Positions 35,142 through 48,658 are shown, counted from the stretch's first letter. The stretch is DNA of 64,000 bases from Lineolata rhizophorae (GCA_010093515.1 MU001697.1:290063-354062), one strand, 5' to 3'. The notes: generated by a model from the sequence alone, not told the origin. Translations and numbers: made by a program.

Positions 35142-38100
35142 GACGACACCACGTGCCCGCCACTTGAACGGCACTTATTACCTAATGAATTGAGAATCGA
35201 CGGAAGGGGCGCAATCTCAAAAAAAGGTGTCCGGGAATTGGAATGATGTTGTAGAAAGTTGTTCTTGGAGCGGAATGGCGGGAGCAGAAATACTCAAATC
35301 GAAAAGGAGGGGTTGGGATGGCGATTGAAAGTGGGGAGAACGTCGACGCCATTAAGTACATACATACTACGCGAATGATGCGTGCTTAACCCCGTCAACA
35401 TGTCAAAGGGCTGAGAAACTTCTCGCAGATCACAAAAGCTAGCGGTAGCGTCACTGTAGTTGACTGCTTGGGGGATGTCTTAAACTTTCATTGGGGCAAA
35501 AGTCAGGTGCCCCTACCTATCGCGCCGCATTCGGGATGTCGTTCGGCGATGAACGGTTCGTATTAGCCACCCCGGTCATGAAGGGGGATGAAGTCGATGA
35601 TTTCTTCCTCCTTCCGAGTCCCCGACGCATGCACACGCACCCATGTGCGCATCATGCCTGTGTCCAACCCGCCTAATTCGACGGAGGCTCTTGGCAACGG
35701 ACGCCGGCAATGGACCCTCACACCTACCCTAACAGACGGCGCCCGCGGCCTCCGCGCAATTGGGCGCGTCGACGCGTAGGCGATTCTAAAAGCGTGGTAT
35801 CTCAGACGGGCTTTGTGACGTTACCACTGTCCATTGCGCGGCGAGAATGGAGAAGGCCGGAAGGGGAGGCACAGGGTCGGCCCGCTGGTTCCGGCGCCCG
35901 GGACCGTTTGTCGTCCCATCCTCGCTCGGCCGGGCGGTTCCTTGCGACAGACAAAAACGTTTCCCGTGGAACAAGAGCGAGCGGTTCGGAGGTTGCGCCG
36001 TGCGGCGTGCGGTGTGTCCCGGGCGGCGCGCGGGCGGGACGGATTAAGCTTGCCCCAGTGGGTCGGCTCCAGGACCTTGGTCGGAGCCCGCGGGCTCCGC
36101 GGGCTCGGGATCCCATGGTCCGCCGTCCTTTCAAGAGCGGTAGATAAGAAAGCTCTGTATCCATGGGTCTCTTTGTCGTTTTGGGGATGGATCCTCGGGT
36201 CGCATAGTTTGCCGAACTTTGCGGCGGCTGAAACTTTGATGCAGTCTGTCCAGTGTCCACAATCTGCACAAGCTAAAAAGGCAGAGTCGGCACACTTCAA
36301 GTGACTTCACAAGTCCCAATCAGGACATAAAGATAACAAAACCAATTGAAACAAGAACCAGACACCTCACTTCTAGATTGCCTAGTTCTCGAAACGCTCG
36401 GGCACCTCTCATCACGTCGTAGAAAATTCTAGCCTATCGTCCTTGGCACAATAGCACCTATTCCAATTGAACGCCAATTTATTGCCACACCATACCAGAC
36501 ACGGCAACTGATCAAGCACAGTCACCCGCGTCGAGCACCGCTCCCGCATCCCCGACACAAGTTCCCAAGTCAACAACACAACTAGGCACTGGCCGCGGCC
36601 ACTTCTGATGGTAGCGCAAAGGGTATTCCGAAACATAAACAGGCTGGCTCCATCGTTAACTTTGACCTCTGCAGGCCGTTCGAGTTACGAAGAAATGCGA
36701 AGCAACATTATTGCTTGGGCCCCAATGAAAGACAACCCACGGATTCGACGACGACGGGCTCGCTGCCATTGGGAACGGCCGCAGCGCCACAGGCGACAAC
36801 ACGTACTTAAGCCGGAACTTTCCCTCCAACACAGGCCTTCGAAGGCCGCAAGACCTCCAAACAGCAGCGCCAAGAACCTAAAACGGCCAGGGTGCGCACA
36901 AAAGCGGTCTGTGTACCTACATAAAGAAGTGTCTCACGCAGATCGTGGCACTATGTATCCACCCGGTCGAGGCCGTTGCTGTACGTATTAGGCTAGGCTC
37001 GCCATATGGCTCCTCGTGCGCGCATCGCATTGCATGCATCGCGCCGCATCACAGCGCGTCGGGACGTTTTCCCCGGGAAATTGATATGTACACATGTACA
37101 TACGTAGCTGCAGGCGAGATACTCTGTACAGCACGGTGACCTCGTCGGTGCCTCATGCTGAGCCGTGCACCGCGTTTCTGCAAGGTACATACCAACGGGC
37201 GCGACGCCCATCGCCCACCAGGGCCACCGCCAGCGCTTCGTAGACCGCTTGTAAACATGCAAACTGTCTTTCGAAATTATCGCTAGTGAAATTACACTAG
37301 TCACACGTTCCGTCCTCGTTACATAGATGTCGCAGAGTGCCGTCACTTCACAAGCCGATCTCTGCCGAGTCCGTTCAACTTTGAGCGCCAGTCCAAGTTC
37401 CTGCCATTGGAAACTGCACGTCTGCCGATCATTTGCCGTGTTCAAGAGACACTCGACATTTTAAGAGTGAGGCACCGAGCGGTATCTTAAACACTTCCAG
37501 TCCTATCTCGCAAAGAGGCTGCAGATTTGGCCTTCCGTCTGGCACAAGCTCGATTATCATCGAGGAAAGCGCACCCAAATGCGCGGGAGCATTCTTTCGC
37601 TAAACAGGACAATTCCAATACGTCCACTCTCCGCCACACTCCGTGGACCTGAACGATCTTAAAAACGCCCACCCCACGATCAAGCCCAGTGCGTATCCGC
37701 GAGCATAGATCTACCATTCCATTCCATTGCATATAATTCAGTTACCGATCAGGAGCGGAGCAGAGAAGTACCGAAGGCTCCCAAGTAAACAAGTAAACAG
37801 AAATCTATCAAGCAGGTAACAAGAACCCCTTGCGCGGGACACACCTGCGGGCCAAGCAGGAACAAGAAGAGGAAAGACAAGACTGGGCTTGAAACGCTGT
37901 GTCGGACAGCAACAACTCGAGGAGAAACCGAGCCCAACGAAGGCGACAAGGACGCAGCATGTCGAACGCAAGACAAGACGACCTGCCTACCAGACTGTGC
38001 CAACCACCCACCCACCCACCCACGCTCAAGATGGCTAGGAAAGACGTTCCCCGCCCAGGAAATACTGCATCTATTCCCCCCCGGGCCGCCCCAACCTACA

Positions 38101-38756
38101 GTGACGCAGAAAATGCAAAACGAAAGCCCATCCTCACCGCACAGTCTCAAGGAAACAGGAATGCCGCCCTTGGTCCCTCGAGAGCAGAAAAGGCTCCGCC
38201 CAATGCCCACCTAGCACTCTCGCTTCACCAGAAGCATCCATCCACAAAAGACCACTTTGCATTACCGAGAAGGGGAAAAGTGGGGGGGATAAAGGAAAGT
38301 ATGAATATCCCTCCAAAGGCGCGCGCGCGCCCCTATCCCCCCAATCCGCAGCGCATCACCACCAGCAACACCGCATACGGGACCCTTCTTATGCCGAAAA
38401 AAAAAAAAAATAAAAGACGGAAAAAATAAATTAAGAGGAGAATAAAAAAAAAAGAAGGAAAAACTGAGTTGAATCAAAAGGAAAAAGAAAGAGGATTTAC
38501 TGTTCTTTCATTTGCTGCTTGCCGCTCAAACTAAGCCTATGCCGATGAACCGCACTCAGTTACTACTAGCCCCCCCCGGACACCTCACACAGTTGCCCGC
38601 CTAGCAAAATGAATAATCTGTCCCCAGAGCACCCCGCCCCCGTTCCAATTCACCCATCCACTTGAACCTCTCCGGCCTGCAGCACCTACCCTCTATTCAC
38701 CCCCTCCACCTTTCCTTCCACGCCCCCGCATCCCCAGCACCACCCCAGCCTCGCTC
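35142..38756. other. 3.6-kb region without a supported gene
   Basis: Contains the MFS promoter, a GC-rich stretch at 35700-36150 with overlapping spurious frames, TACATACATAC at 35356-35370, ATGTACACATGTACATACGTA at about 37085-37107, a (CCCA)n run near 38008-38024, and an A-rich tract at 38397-38465. The last 300 bp are C-rich and are presumably the 3' UTR of the Vid30-like gene. No domain-bearing frame was found. Confidence 0.5.
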
Positions 38757-41699
38757 CTACCCCCTCAAAAAGTCCCTCTTAACGTTGACAAACGCCCCCT
38801 GCCCGCCCTCGTCGCACACCTCCTGGACCAGGACCTCGCACTGTCCGACGACTCTCTCGAGCGCCGCGGCCGAGCAGCGCCCCAGGCTCACCAACACCGC
38901 CGCGTTCAGCTCCTCCGCCACCGGCACCCGGCCTTCCTCCTCGAGTAGGTGGCCCAGCGCGCTCTCCCGCGCGTCCGGGTACGCGATCAGCGCGAACGTG
39001 TCCTCGAGCGCCCGCTTCACCTCGCGCCGTGGGTCCTCGGCGAACTCGGCCTTCAGCTCCTGCCCGTACCCGATCGTCGCCGCCAGCAGCCGCGAGTAGC
39101 GCGAGTGCAGCTCACGCGCCGTCAGCGTCGCCAGGTCGTCCTCGCCTTCGCCGCCGCCCACGCCCGCGCCCGCACCGCCAGACGAGCCCGCCGCCGCCGC
39201 CGAGCTCAGGAGCTCGAGCTTGGTCGGCTGCGCCGACATGGTGCCGCCGGAAGCGCCACCGCCGCCGCGGCGACCGTTGGTCGCCGCCGTTCCGTTGCTG
39301 GCCACGTGGTCGTCGAGCTCCATCTGGCTGTCGAAGACGTCGTAGTCATCCGGCGGGGCGCCGTGCCCGTTCGCTGCCGCCGTGGCGGTGGCGGCGGCAT
39401 TGTGGCGCCTAGTAGGGTTGACAGTGAAGGACTCCGGGCGGCCCTCGGCGGCGGCGGCGGCGGCGATCTGAAGCTCCGTGCAGCGTCGGATCATCTCGAT
39501 AAACTTGCGGCATCGGAGCTTGAAGTAAATGTTTTCGTTCTCACGTAGGACCGAGGGGTAGTATTGATCCGTGTACGCGAGAGCCTTGTCGACGTCGCCT
39601 TCGAGGATTGCTGCACGGATTTCTAGCGGGAAGTAACTTAGCTGCGTCGCGTCTTTACGCCCCAACAACTATTGGTTTCACTTACTCTGCCTGTTGACGG
39701 CGTCCTCGTCCTCTACCGGCTCAAGGAAGCGTTCTCCGGTGGAGGAGCCGTTCCCCAGCAAGTCTTTCATAGCCTTGGACTCCTGCCTCACTTCTTGGGC
39801 AAACGCGCGCGCCGTCTCTACGTATCCATCATGAGCCAGGAACTGGGCCACCAGCTCGTGGATAAGCGCTCGTTCGCCCAGTTTCTTGGCTGGCGGATAC
39901 AGCGGCACCACGCTTGTGTTGTGAATGTCTTCGTGGATGATGCGTTTTTGTGTCTGTGACGGCCGTTAGATCAAAATCCTCTCCCACGGAATGCTCTCTA
40001 ATAAGCAACAAAAAAAAAAAAAAAAAAACTCACCTCCATCTTTCCATCAATGTCAAAGACGAACGGATCCTTCCCAAAGTTGACTTTGAGATGTTCCCCC
40101 GGTCTTTTCATGCCCACTGACGGGAACAGCTTGTCGTGCTTCACCTTGTCAAACGTCACGCCTGGAACAGCACCTAAACACGTTAGCAAAAAACAAAAAG
40201 TTCCTATGCCTCAGCTACAATCTCTCAAGATGGCAACCACCGTCACCAGATCGAGCAACAGCAGCCAAAAAAAGGTTTTCTTTTTTTTTTTTTAAAAAAA
40301 AAAAAAAAAAGGGCAAAAGCAAACAGTGTAGCAAAACTTCACCTTCCGAAGCCCCATACTTCTTCAACTCACCCAAGTCGTTCCCGTTCTTCGTGAAGAA
40401 GACCTCGCCGGTCCGGAAGTTGATGCCGCAGCCGACCACGTCGGCGGTGCCGAAGCGCGGGCCGTAGTTCTTGCCGCTCACGGTGCAGCAGAAGACGTAG
40501 CCGTCGTCGCCGTGGTAGGCCCAGCTGTCGGGCTCCCAGCCCGGCAGCCGCGACAGCGGCACCTTGGGCCCCGAGAAGCCGATGCCCACCAGCCCTTCCT
40601 TGCTCTTGCTCAGCATCGTCACCTCGAAGTAGTAGACGCCGCACGCCCGCGGCATCGCGTGGTCCGCCCGCACCGCCGCCGCCTCGTCGCTGTGCGTCTT
40701 GCCCGCCGGCGTGTACCGCAGCTCGAGCCCGTCCGCGTCCACGATCTCCAGCCCGGAGTACTTGTCCGTCTCGCTCCAGCGCGAAGGGAGCGGCGCCGGC
40801 GCGTCGTCGACGAGCGACGGCGGCGCCCGTTCGATGACGTCGTGCGCGAGTCCGCGGTGCGACCCTGCGGCGGGCCCCGACTGTGGCCCTGCCGGCCCGC
40901 CGAGCTTGTGCAGGTTGGCGCTGCTGCCGCTCGTCGACAGCGAACCCGGGGCGCTCGAGTGCGGGCTACGGCGGAAGCCGCCGAAGCCGTGCCCGCCGAT
41001 ACTTGAACCCAACTGGTGCTGCTGTGTCTGGTGTGCTCCGCCCGACGCCTGCGCCACCTGCGCGGCCTGCATATCCTTCTCGCGCTGGGCGGCCATCTGC
41101 ACGCGGCGGTGCTCCTCGAGGCGATCCGCGTACCTCGTGCCGCGGAGGTATGACGGGATGAAGAAGGGAGCCGCATTTCCCGCATTGCTGCCGCCGGCCG
41201 CGTCGCCGTTCCCTATGGTCAGGCCCGACGCGGAGCCGTTGCCGCCACCGCCGAGGGAGATGCCAAGGGAGCCCGCGTCTCGTCCGCCGCTCATGCTGCC
41301 GCTCCCGAAAGGTCCTCCTCCCAAAACCGACGGATGTTGATGCGAGCCGCCAAGTCCAGACATGCCGCCCGCGCTACCGAACAGCGGGCCACGCGAGGAC
41401 GACATCCCACCGGGCGCGCCGTCCGTCGCGGGCGAACCGCCACCTGACGATCGATACCACGAGCCGAACCCACCGCCGAAGTCGTGGCCGAACGAGCTCA
41501 CGGGAGGTAGATGGGACGTCGAAGACGGGACGTTGGGGAGCGGACGGCCGAAGTGCCGGGGTCGGTCCTCGGAAGGAGCGCCGGGGTTGCCGGAGACGAT
41601 GGACGCGTACGAGGAGCGACGGACCGAATGGGTGTGGTGAGGATGCTGTTGGTGGTGATGGATACCGTCGCCGGTGCCGCCCGCGGGCGGGTTTGACAT
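38757..41699 (-). CDS. Vid30/Gid1-like (RanBPM family) subunit of the GID/CTLH ubiquitin ligase
   Basis: Scaffold of the GID E3 ligase, which in yeast marks gluconeogenic enzymes for degradation when glucose returns. Four exons on the minus strand: 40373-41699, 40034-40173, 39686-39953 and 38757-39622, with introns of 199, 80 and 63 nt; 866 residues, all phases consistent. Domain order is that of RanBP9/Gid1: a Ser/Gly/His-rich leader (1-300), a SPRY domain (about 310-490; YYFEVTMLSKSKEGLVGIGF, INFRTGEVFFTKNGNDLG, then KPGEHLKVNFG-type sequence across intron 1), LisH (about 516-548; HELVAQFLAHDGYVETARAF), CTLH from about 579 (KIRAAILEGDVDKAL, joined across intron 3), and the CRA region to the end. 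The last intron must end at CCCGCTAG (39623) to restore NRQKIRAAIL. Confidence 0.93.
40010..40028. repeat. A19 homopolymer inside Vid30 intron 2
   Basis: Nineteen A on the plus strand, so T19 in the transcript, beginning two bases after the GTGAG donor of the 80-nt intron 2. A pyrimidine run this close to a 5' splice site is unusual and could affect splicing. Confidence 0.8.
40281..40310. repeat. T13-A17 homopolymer palindrome inside Vid30 intron 1
   Basis: Thirteen T are followed directly by seventeen A, giving a self-complementary 26-bp core that could fold into a loopless A/T hairpin or cruciform. It lies inside the 199-nt intron 1, the longest in the gene. Confidence 0.8.
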
Positions 41700-43773
41700 A
41701 TCTAAGTGGCGAATTAGGCGAGCAGAGGCGGGCTGGGAAGGGCGGTCGGTAGTAGAAATAGGTAGACGGCTCTGAAGACGAGCGCGACGTGGTCCGCCGA
41801 GACGCGTGGGCGGAAGACTGAGATGGCGGCGCTGTCACAGGTGGGCAACTTCAATCAGAACAGTGCTGGGTCGTGCGGCTGCCGGCGGCCCTCACGCGTG
41901 GACCAACCTACCTCGGAAGGCAAGCTGAGCAGAAGAGTAGAAGGCCGCGCCGATGTGTCCGAAGTGCAGGTGACGGCCAGTTCCCCTTCCGGAACTCGCG
42001 TTATATACTAGGCCGCCGATTCGGCGAACCTCGCGGCACCGACACCCACAAACAAAGCAGTCGTAAGACGGGCTGTGGCAGGGCTGCGGGCGGCTCGCAG
42101 CCAGAGGGAAGAGCTTCTAGGCCAGAGCTGCCAAAACTTCTTGCCCGGGCCCGGCGCGGGTTGGAGGCGCTGGTGTGGGTAGGAGCGCAGGGCTCGCCGC
42201 CCGCGCGTGTAACTGCGTGATTCGACGGCCCAGACAGCACGGGCCGGAGAAGGAAGCCGAGCCGGCCCCAGCCTCAAGCGGTGCCCGGCGTAGGTGCGTA
42301 CGAGGGCAGGCCAGGTCGAGGCGGGCGGGCAAGCGCCGCAGCTGCGGGTGCTTCGGTCTCGCGGCGGCAGGGCCGGCGGCCGCAGGCGGGCAGTCGGACC
42401 TCACAAGAGATCGAAGAGGGCGTGGATGGGAGGAGGGGGCGAGGTGGCGGGCGCACCAGGATACGCCGGGGTGCGCGGGCGAGGTACGCGGAGACGTTGC
42501 TGGAGGAAGAAGGCGTCGTTCGCCGCCGGAGGTTCAGCGCTGGGCGGCTTAGATGCCGGCGGCGGCGGCGGCGGCGGCGGCGGTGGGGGGGCGCTAACGG
42601 CGACAGGACGCGAACAACAGGCTCTCGCTGCGTGCCGCGGGAACCTGGTCAGCCGAGCTGCGCATGTTTCTGTCCTTCTCTCCTCCGGGCGGGCGACAGG
42701 CCAAGTTCGTCCGGCGCGCGCAGGCAAGGCAAGCAAGGAGACCAGCGGGCGGAGGCAGCGCGCAGGGCTCTCGCGACGCAAAATGGCCGGCCGGTCGAGG
42801 GCGGGCGAGTGCCGGCGCCGCCGCTGCCGAGAACGCGGGGACTGCCCCGTGGGACCTTGCGGCCTGCCATTCCGGCCGCTGGCCCGCTGCTCCGCCCGCC
42901 GCCTCTCCGGCTCGCCGTGCCCCCAAAGCGCCGCCCTCGTGCTTCTTCTTCACGCTACTCGGCAAGGCACGCGCGCACAACAAGGACAATTCAAGGCGCT
43001 GTTTTCTTGCCAGCGGACTTGCGGACGCCCGTCTGACGCCGCGCAAAGACCAGACCTGGAAACTCGCTCGCTAGCGTACAAGTACATGAGAGCCTGCCAT
43101 TCCACCATCAGCCAGCCTTCGGTTCCCCGACCCCAACTCCATGGCCAGCTCCTCCGCCGTTCCGCCCGCCTCGTCCCTTTCCCTTTGCTATCTACCGCAA
43201 ATGAGAGAATGGGAGAGAAAACCTAACCCGTGCTGCAAGCTTTGCCTGGAGAAACAGAAGATCCAGATGCTGGTGCGCAGCAACATGTAGCTATTTCCTT
43301 CGATTTGGGATGCCTTGAGAAGCAGCTGGTTCCCTTCGCCATAGAACGCCGCCATTACACAATGCTGCCTAACCCAGATGTGGCGCCAAACGGAGCCCAT
43401 GTAAAAGGGGAAAGAAAAGAGAGAGAGAGCGAAATGAAAAAAAAAAATGAAAAAAAAGAAAAGGTAATAAGTATAAAGACCCGAAAAAAAGATGGAGTTA
43501 CAGGAAGAAGGCGCCAAAAGTGCTCATGAACGCCCGGTCCATCCGAGAGAAGAACAGAATCCCGTCTTTTTGACTTTTCTGGGGGTGTGCTCTAGAAGCA
43601 TGGAAAGTGATGCCGGTGCACGTTTGGTGGTTGAAAGTACGATATCACTCCGCAACTAGTCGAGTTAGCACTCCATCACAGAGGAAACGTATTGCAAAGG
43701 TCGCACGAACGCATGGGATAGCGGCGTAGTGGGAGTGCCTTACCATGTCTAGCTGAAGACCAGTCTCGAAGCT
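41700..43773. other. GC-rich intergenic region upstream of Vid30
   Basis: 2.1 kb with many overlapping GC-rich frames on both strands (for example 42281-43036 and 42294-43226) that have no domain and are Arg/Ala/Gly-rich. It holds the Vid30 promoter at its left end and a (GGC)n run at 42556-42584. The A-rich part at 43400-43500 and following bases lie downstream of Ies4. Confidence 0.5.
42556..42584. repeat. (GGC)n trinucleotide run
   Basis: About nine uninterrupted GGC units in non-coding DNA between the Vid30 and Ies4 genes. Confidence 0.75.
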
Positions 43774-44922
43774 CTAAGCGGTCGCCTCGACGGGCTGCAC
43801 CGCTGGCGAGCTGGCCGCTTCAGCGCCCTGGCCGTTATTTCCGGCCGCGGATGTTCCTCCCATAGGAGTATCCGGATCGCCGCCGGCGTTGCTCTTCTCG
43901 CTTGCCACGGCGCTGCTGCCCACGTTATTGCTGCCGCCACCACCCTGTAGGTCCGACGGCAGCTGCAAGGCGCCCGAGAGGGCCGTGATGTCGCTCTTGA
44001 CCTCGCCGTTGGGAGCCGACACGCCGTTGACCGCCACTGCGTTCTCGTCGGTCGCGGGCAGTGCCAGCTGCTTCTTGGGCGCGCGCCAGCTCGGCACCGA
44101 CCAGACGACGCCAGTGAAGGACTTGACCTGGAAGCCCTTGCGCTCCCACTTGCGGCAGGCCTTGCCGGAGCGGTCGAGGGCGCGTAGGCCCGCGTTGATG
44201 GCGCCCTGGTTGGCCTTGGGGCCGAGCTTCTGTGCGATGGCTGGCTGGGGCGCAGAGGGGTCGTCTCTATCGGTGTGTGAGGTCGGAGGTTAGCCTGAGG
44301 ATTTTCACACGGGGCTAAGACGAAAGAAGACGAGCACGGCATCGTGTGTCGGTCGCAAGAGTGGACGGTGGCAGGGCACGATTGGATAGAAAATTGATGA
44401 TGGGCCGCGAGACAGAGGCGGGCGAGATGATGGCAGGGGTAGCACTTACAACCTAGGTTTTTTCTTAGGACCTGGTTTCCCTCGCGGTTTCGGCAGGCCG
44501 TCCGGACCTAAAGCCGGCGCCCGCTTCGACCCAGGCTTCGGACCAGGTATGCCCTTCCTCTTCGTCGTCGTGCCGTTGGTGGCCGGCGGCGGCGCGAGGC
44601 CATTCGCGTCCGGGGCCGGCGGCGCGCCGTTAACGGCGGCAGGCGTCGGCGCGTTAGAGTCGGACGGCTGCGCCGACGGCGACGGCGCCGCGGCGGCGGG
44701 CGGCGGGTTGGCAGCGGGCGTCGAGGCCGACGAGGGCGCCGATGAGGCCGACGACGACGACGACGATTTCTTGGACGTCGCGGCGGACGACTTGGCCGTC
44801 GACGAGTTGGTCACGTCGGACGGGAAGCGAGCAAGCAGCGTCGCCGGCAGTTGGAGCGAGACGATCCTTGACTTGGGCGAGGTCTTGGCAGAGGCCTTGG
44901 TGGAGGAGCCCGCGGGCGGCAT
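43774..44922 (-). CDS. ies4: Ies4-like subunit of the INO80 chromatin remodelling complex
   Basis: Two exons on the minus strand, 44450-44922 and 43774-44266, with a 183-nt intron (GTAAGT donor); the split Leu codon is restored and the product is 321 residues. The first exon begins MPPAGSSTKAS and contains IVSLQLPATLLARFPSD, then a long Ser/Ala/Pro-rich linker and a basic AT-hook-like segment (KRKGIPGPKPGSKR, GLPKPRGKPGPKKKPRL). The second exon has the compact part: IAQKLGPKANQGAINAGLRALDRSG, KWERKGFQVKSFTGVVWSVPSW. The KSF(T/S)G string resembles yeast Ies4, a DNA-damage-phosphorylated INO80 subunit acting in the nucleus. Assignment rests on overall layout and these strings. The C-terminal 80 residues are low-complexity. 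Confidence 0.8.
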
Positions 44923-47900
44923 GGCTGCGGGTGGCGGTGGGCGGTGGTGGTGGTGGTGGCAGAGGCGGCCGCGGGTGCTTGGTGGTGAGCGAGGCTTTTT
45001 TTTAGGCGACGACGACGGCGCCGACGAGGTTTGGGAAGATGAGTTGACGATGGCAGAGGGAGAGCGGCGGCAGTGGCCGTCGGTCGCCTGGTGAAAGGGC
45101 GCGTGGTCGGCTGGCCGGCCGGTCGGGCGTCAGGTCAAAGCGCGATTAGGTCGGCCGGCGTGCGCAGTGTGTAAGGGGGCCGGCGTCGCGCGCTTTTCTT
45201 TGGGCGGTGGGCGCGCGGTGCAACTTTTCGATGGAGGCCCGGCGAGACGGAGGGCGGGCGTGGCGTGGGAAGGGCGGCGTAGTGGAGGTGGTGATGGAAG
45301 AAAGTGGGCGGGCGCGGCGGAGCAGGAAGACGGGGCGCCGGCGGACGGCGCGCGGCGAGGGCTAACGACCATGATTATATTATGGCGCTGGGCGCTCTGG
45401 ATGTCCGGGTGGGCCATCGCCTCAGGATGCTTTTGTGTCAACGAGGGGAGCGAGCAGCCTGCGAGGCCTGCGAGCTGCGGGAGGCGCGCCATGCCGCGTC
45501 GGGGCTAGCGCGGCGCCTCGCAGCCCCGGGCCGTCCGCGTCCGGGGCCCAGCGCCGCCGGCCAGCCGCAGCAGCAGCAGCCCAGGTACGGAGCACCTACG
45601 CCCTCGTTCCTTTCTGTCTGTATAGGCACGGCGGAGGACGGGGCTGCATCGCAAGTTCTTTTTTCCTTTTCTTTTTTTTTTCCGCAGCGCTGTTGCTGCC
45701 ATTTCATCGCCGGCGCGCTCGCTGCCTTCGCCCTCATTTCCCTGCGACGCCGTCGCGCTCCGCCGTCCCCTGGCTGCCTCTTGTCTCGCGCTCGCCCGCA
45801 TAGCGCCGTACCGCCCGCGGTATTCTGCCGAGACGCCCCGATTCGGAAGCGGCGATCCATCCCATCCATGCTTCTCGCCCTTTCCTCGCTCGCCCGTCGC
45901 GCCCGCCCGCTTCGCCCGCTCGCGCGCTCGCTCCTTCCCCTCCCTCCTCCCTCGCGCCCAGCCGCCGGCCGCCGTCGCGGTCAGCCCATCAGCGCCGCGA
46001 CCCGGCTCCTGCCTCGCCCGTCAGCCGGGCCCGTTGTCTGCCATCACCGCCCGCGAGCGCTCCGAAAAGCCCTCGCTTCGGTGGGCCACCAAGCCACCGA
46101 CCAGGTCCAGTGCGAGCCTGGGCCCGTGTCCCTTCGAAAGAAACTTGGGTGCGCGGCCATCGCACCCACCACCTTTTTTCCCCTTTTCTTCCCTTTCCCC
46201 CCCAGCTCTGCGCTGCCTTCTGCTTGCTTCAACCGCCTCACCGTAAGTGCAATACGGGGCACCGATCCACCCCCTCCAGCCAACGGCGCGGATGCATTCG
46301 TGGAGGTGAGGGGGAATGCCATGTTGCGCTAGGCCAAGCTACCAACCAGGTTGCCTTGATTGTGGCAACGAAGCCGCCTGCGTTTCCTTGGATGGACGCC
46401 GCCTTCACCGACTCGAAGACGCTACGCCGCTCGCCAGCTGACAGGAAGCATTATGGGAGGAGAAGAAAAACAAACCAAAAAAAAAAAAGCTGCTCGAAAC
46501 AAGAAAAGAAACAGAAAAGTTCCACCACCATCACCACCATGAATCTGCAGAATTTCCTATTCCGGTCCGACAGACAGCTCCCGCGCTGAGCATGGCTGAG
46601 CACGCGGCGAGGCGGGCCTTGGCGCAGCGATCAGACGGGCCTCGACATCACATGACCTGGACCAGAACCCACCGACCGGCCGCGCCGAGTTCAACTCCGA
46701 TTAGCTGTTCCGTCTTCCGCCTGACGAAAGGATTGTCGCGGCCCAGCGTTATCGTGCCTAGAGGTAAGCCTGATGCAAATTCGCGCGCCCAAGAGCCAAG
46801 CATTTGCCGCCCCCGACCCTTCGAGCCTTCTCATTCCACGACAGCCGAGGACCTCGCAATCGCCCATCGCGATCGGAACGGAACAAGGAATTCACACTTT
46901 CGCTCCAAGAATATTGGAGCAGCCGGCGACCACGTCTTGAGTGCGCTCCTCAACGGGTACATTTTGTGGCCGTCAGCTTAACCGAGATCACCCGAATGAC
47001 CGTCTCTGCTTTATGGGAATGGTGAAGTCTATTTTCGTCCATTAGGTTTCCTCCGACGCCGTCTGCCGCGTACTCGCAATTGTACTTCTTCGCTGAAAAC
47101 TACTACTTTAATCGCCGCCACACGGTGCTAGCATTCGATGCCCGCCTCGGCCACAGGTCCCGGCAACCCGGTCCATCTGATGAACTACCTAGTTCTCCGG
47201 ATCAACCTACCAAGTTCAAATGCGCTAGAATCCGTAATATGCCAGTCCTAGCTCTGAGCGAGCCACCATCCAGATCGGAGGGCTGAGACTCGTAGGCATT
47301 ATGAAGTCGAGCATTGGAAGGAAAGAAAATCATCCAAGCATCCAATTACTACCAAGCTGATAGCTTGGATGGCCCAACTTGATATGGACTCCCAATTCCC
47401 TTCTCGCAGTCAGTGAGTAAGCCTGCCCAAAAGCAACTGACACAGCCTTGACAGTCTCACGATTCTCTGTATATCAATCCGATTGCCTTCCTCTGCTTTC
47501 GGTACTACCGGTCTGAGCCCAGTGAGATCCACTTGATATCATGTGACTACCAACTCGCATCCGGCTACCTATAGGAGGTACCGAGGAACCTTAGTAGATG
47601 GACTAAGCCATTACATAATCACATAAACAATCCTACAGCATCGCCGTAGTACCGCTTATTTGTGGGTACAAGATGAGAAATCACCTGCCCGAGTAATTAG
47701 AGTGGCATTTACCATCTGCACACGTCTCGTGCCGGCGCTTCCGCCATCCCATCCGGTACATCCACCTTCCTAGCTCGGAACGTGAGACGCGAGACGCGAG
47801 ACGGGATTCACCCCCTCCGGGCGTACGCGGCCTTCCGCCCGCATCTTAGACACATGACACGAGATCATCGCGGATTTGAAACTAGCCTAGGGACACATCG

Positions 47901-48658
47901 TCACTGTGCAATTATGTACGTACCATGGTATGAGGGAAGACAAGCTGTCTGATCAAGTATGCGGTAGTGGAGGGAAATAAATTCAGAATGACTGCAGATG
48001 TCCATTACTGAGCGTGCCTAGCAACGCGAACTCCGCGCTGAGACGGTGTGCCTGGAAATATATCTAGTAACTCAAAAGGCAAGGGAAATCTCGGGAAAAG
48101 AAAGGGGGGGAGACGAAGAACAAAAGACACTACTGTAGTACATTCGTACTATGTACATTTCCTATTGTCGCGTCACGCTTTTAAGCAACGAATACGTCAA
48201 GGGGAACAGGAAAAAAAAAAAGGCGTGGAGAAAAGAACAGTCTACACCCCCTCTTCACCTCATTCGTACGGAACGCTCGCGCTCTGCCCTCAACACTCTT
48301 TCCGTCCACCCCCGACGGGAGAAATAATACCTCCAAGTAAGAAGTTACTCGGAACAAACAACGGGAAGAGAGAGAAATAGCCAGAAAAAAAAAAATAGAA
48401 CCCAGCCATAAGCAGCGCCGCCAGCTTGTGCAAAGTTTAAACGCGATCCAGAAAGAGAAGAAAAGGAAGAAGCCACAGGGGGAAGATACACAGAAGTGAA
48501 GCGGCACCTCCTAACAAACCCCTTCAGGCCCCCGCCCAAATACTCCTATGATAAATCACCCAAGAGACCAACGGGAACAGAAAAGAAAAAGACAAGCTCC
48601 AATATATACAATCAATCAAAACAAAACAACCCAATCCCCGCCCCCAAAACCAGCCAAC
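44923..48658. other. 3.7-kb region without a supported gene
   Basis: 44923-46330 is very GC-rich, with spurious overlapping frames such as 45304-46332, and must hold the Ies4 promoter. 46330-48650 is more balanced and contains short A-runs, TATGTACGTACCATGG near 47914-47929 and GTACATTCGTACTATGTACA at about 48138-48157. The last 300 bp are C/A-rich and are the likely 3' UTR of the RING protein. No gene was recognised. Confidence 0.5.

Noticed and set aside
42281-43226. 250-310 codon frames upstream of Vid30
   Set aside because: Several overlapping phases, Arg/Gly/Ala-rich, crossing a (GGC)n run; no domain and no consistent splice pattern.
45304-46332. 342-codon frame upstream of Ies4
   Set aside because: Low-complexity Arg/Pro/Ser composition; overlaps other equally open frames.
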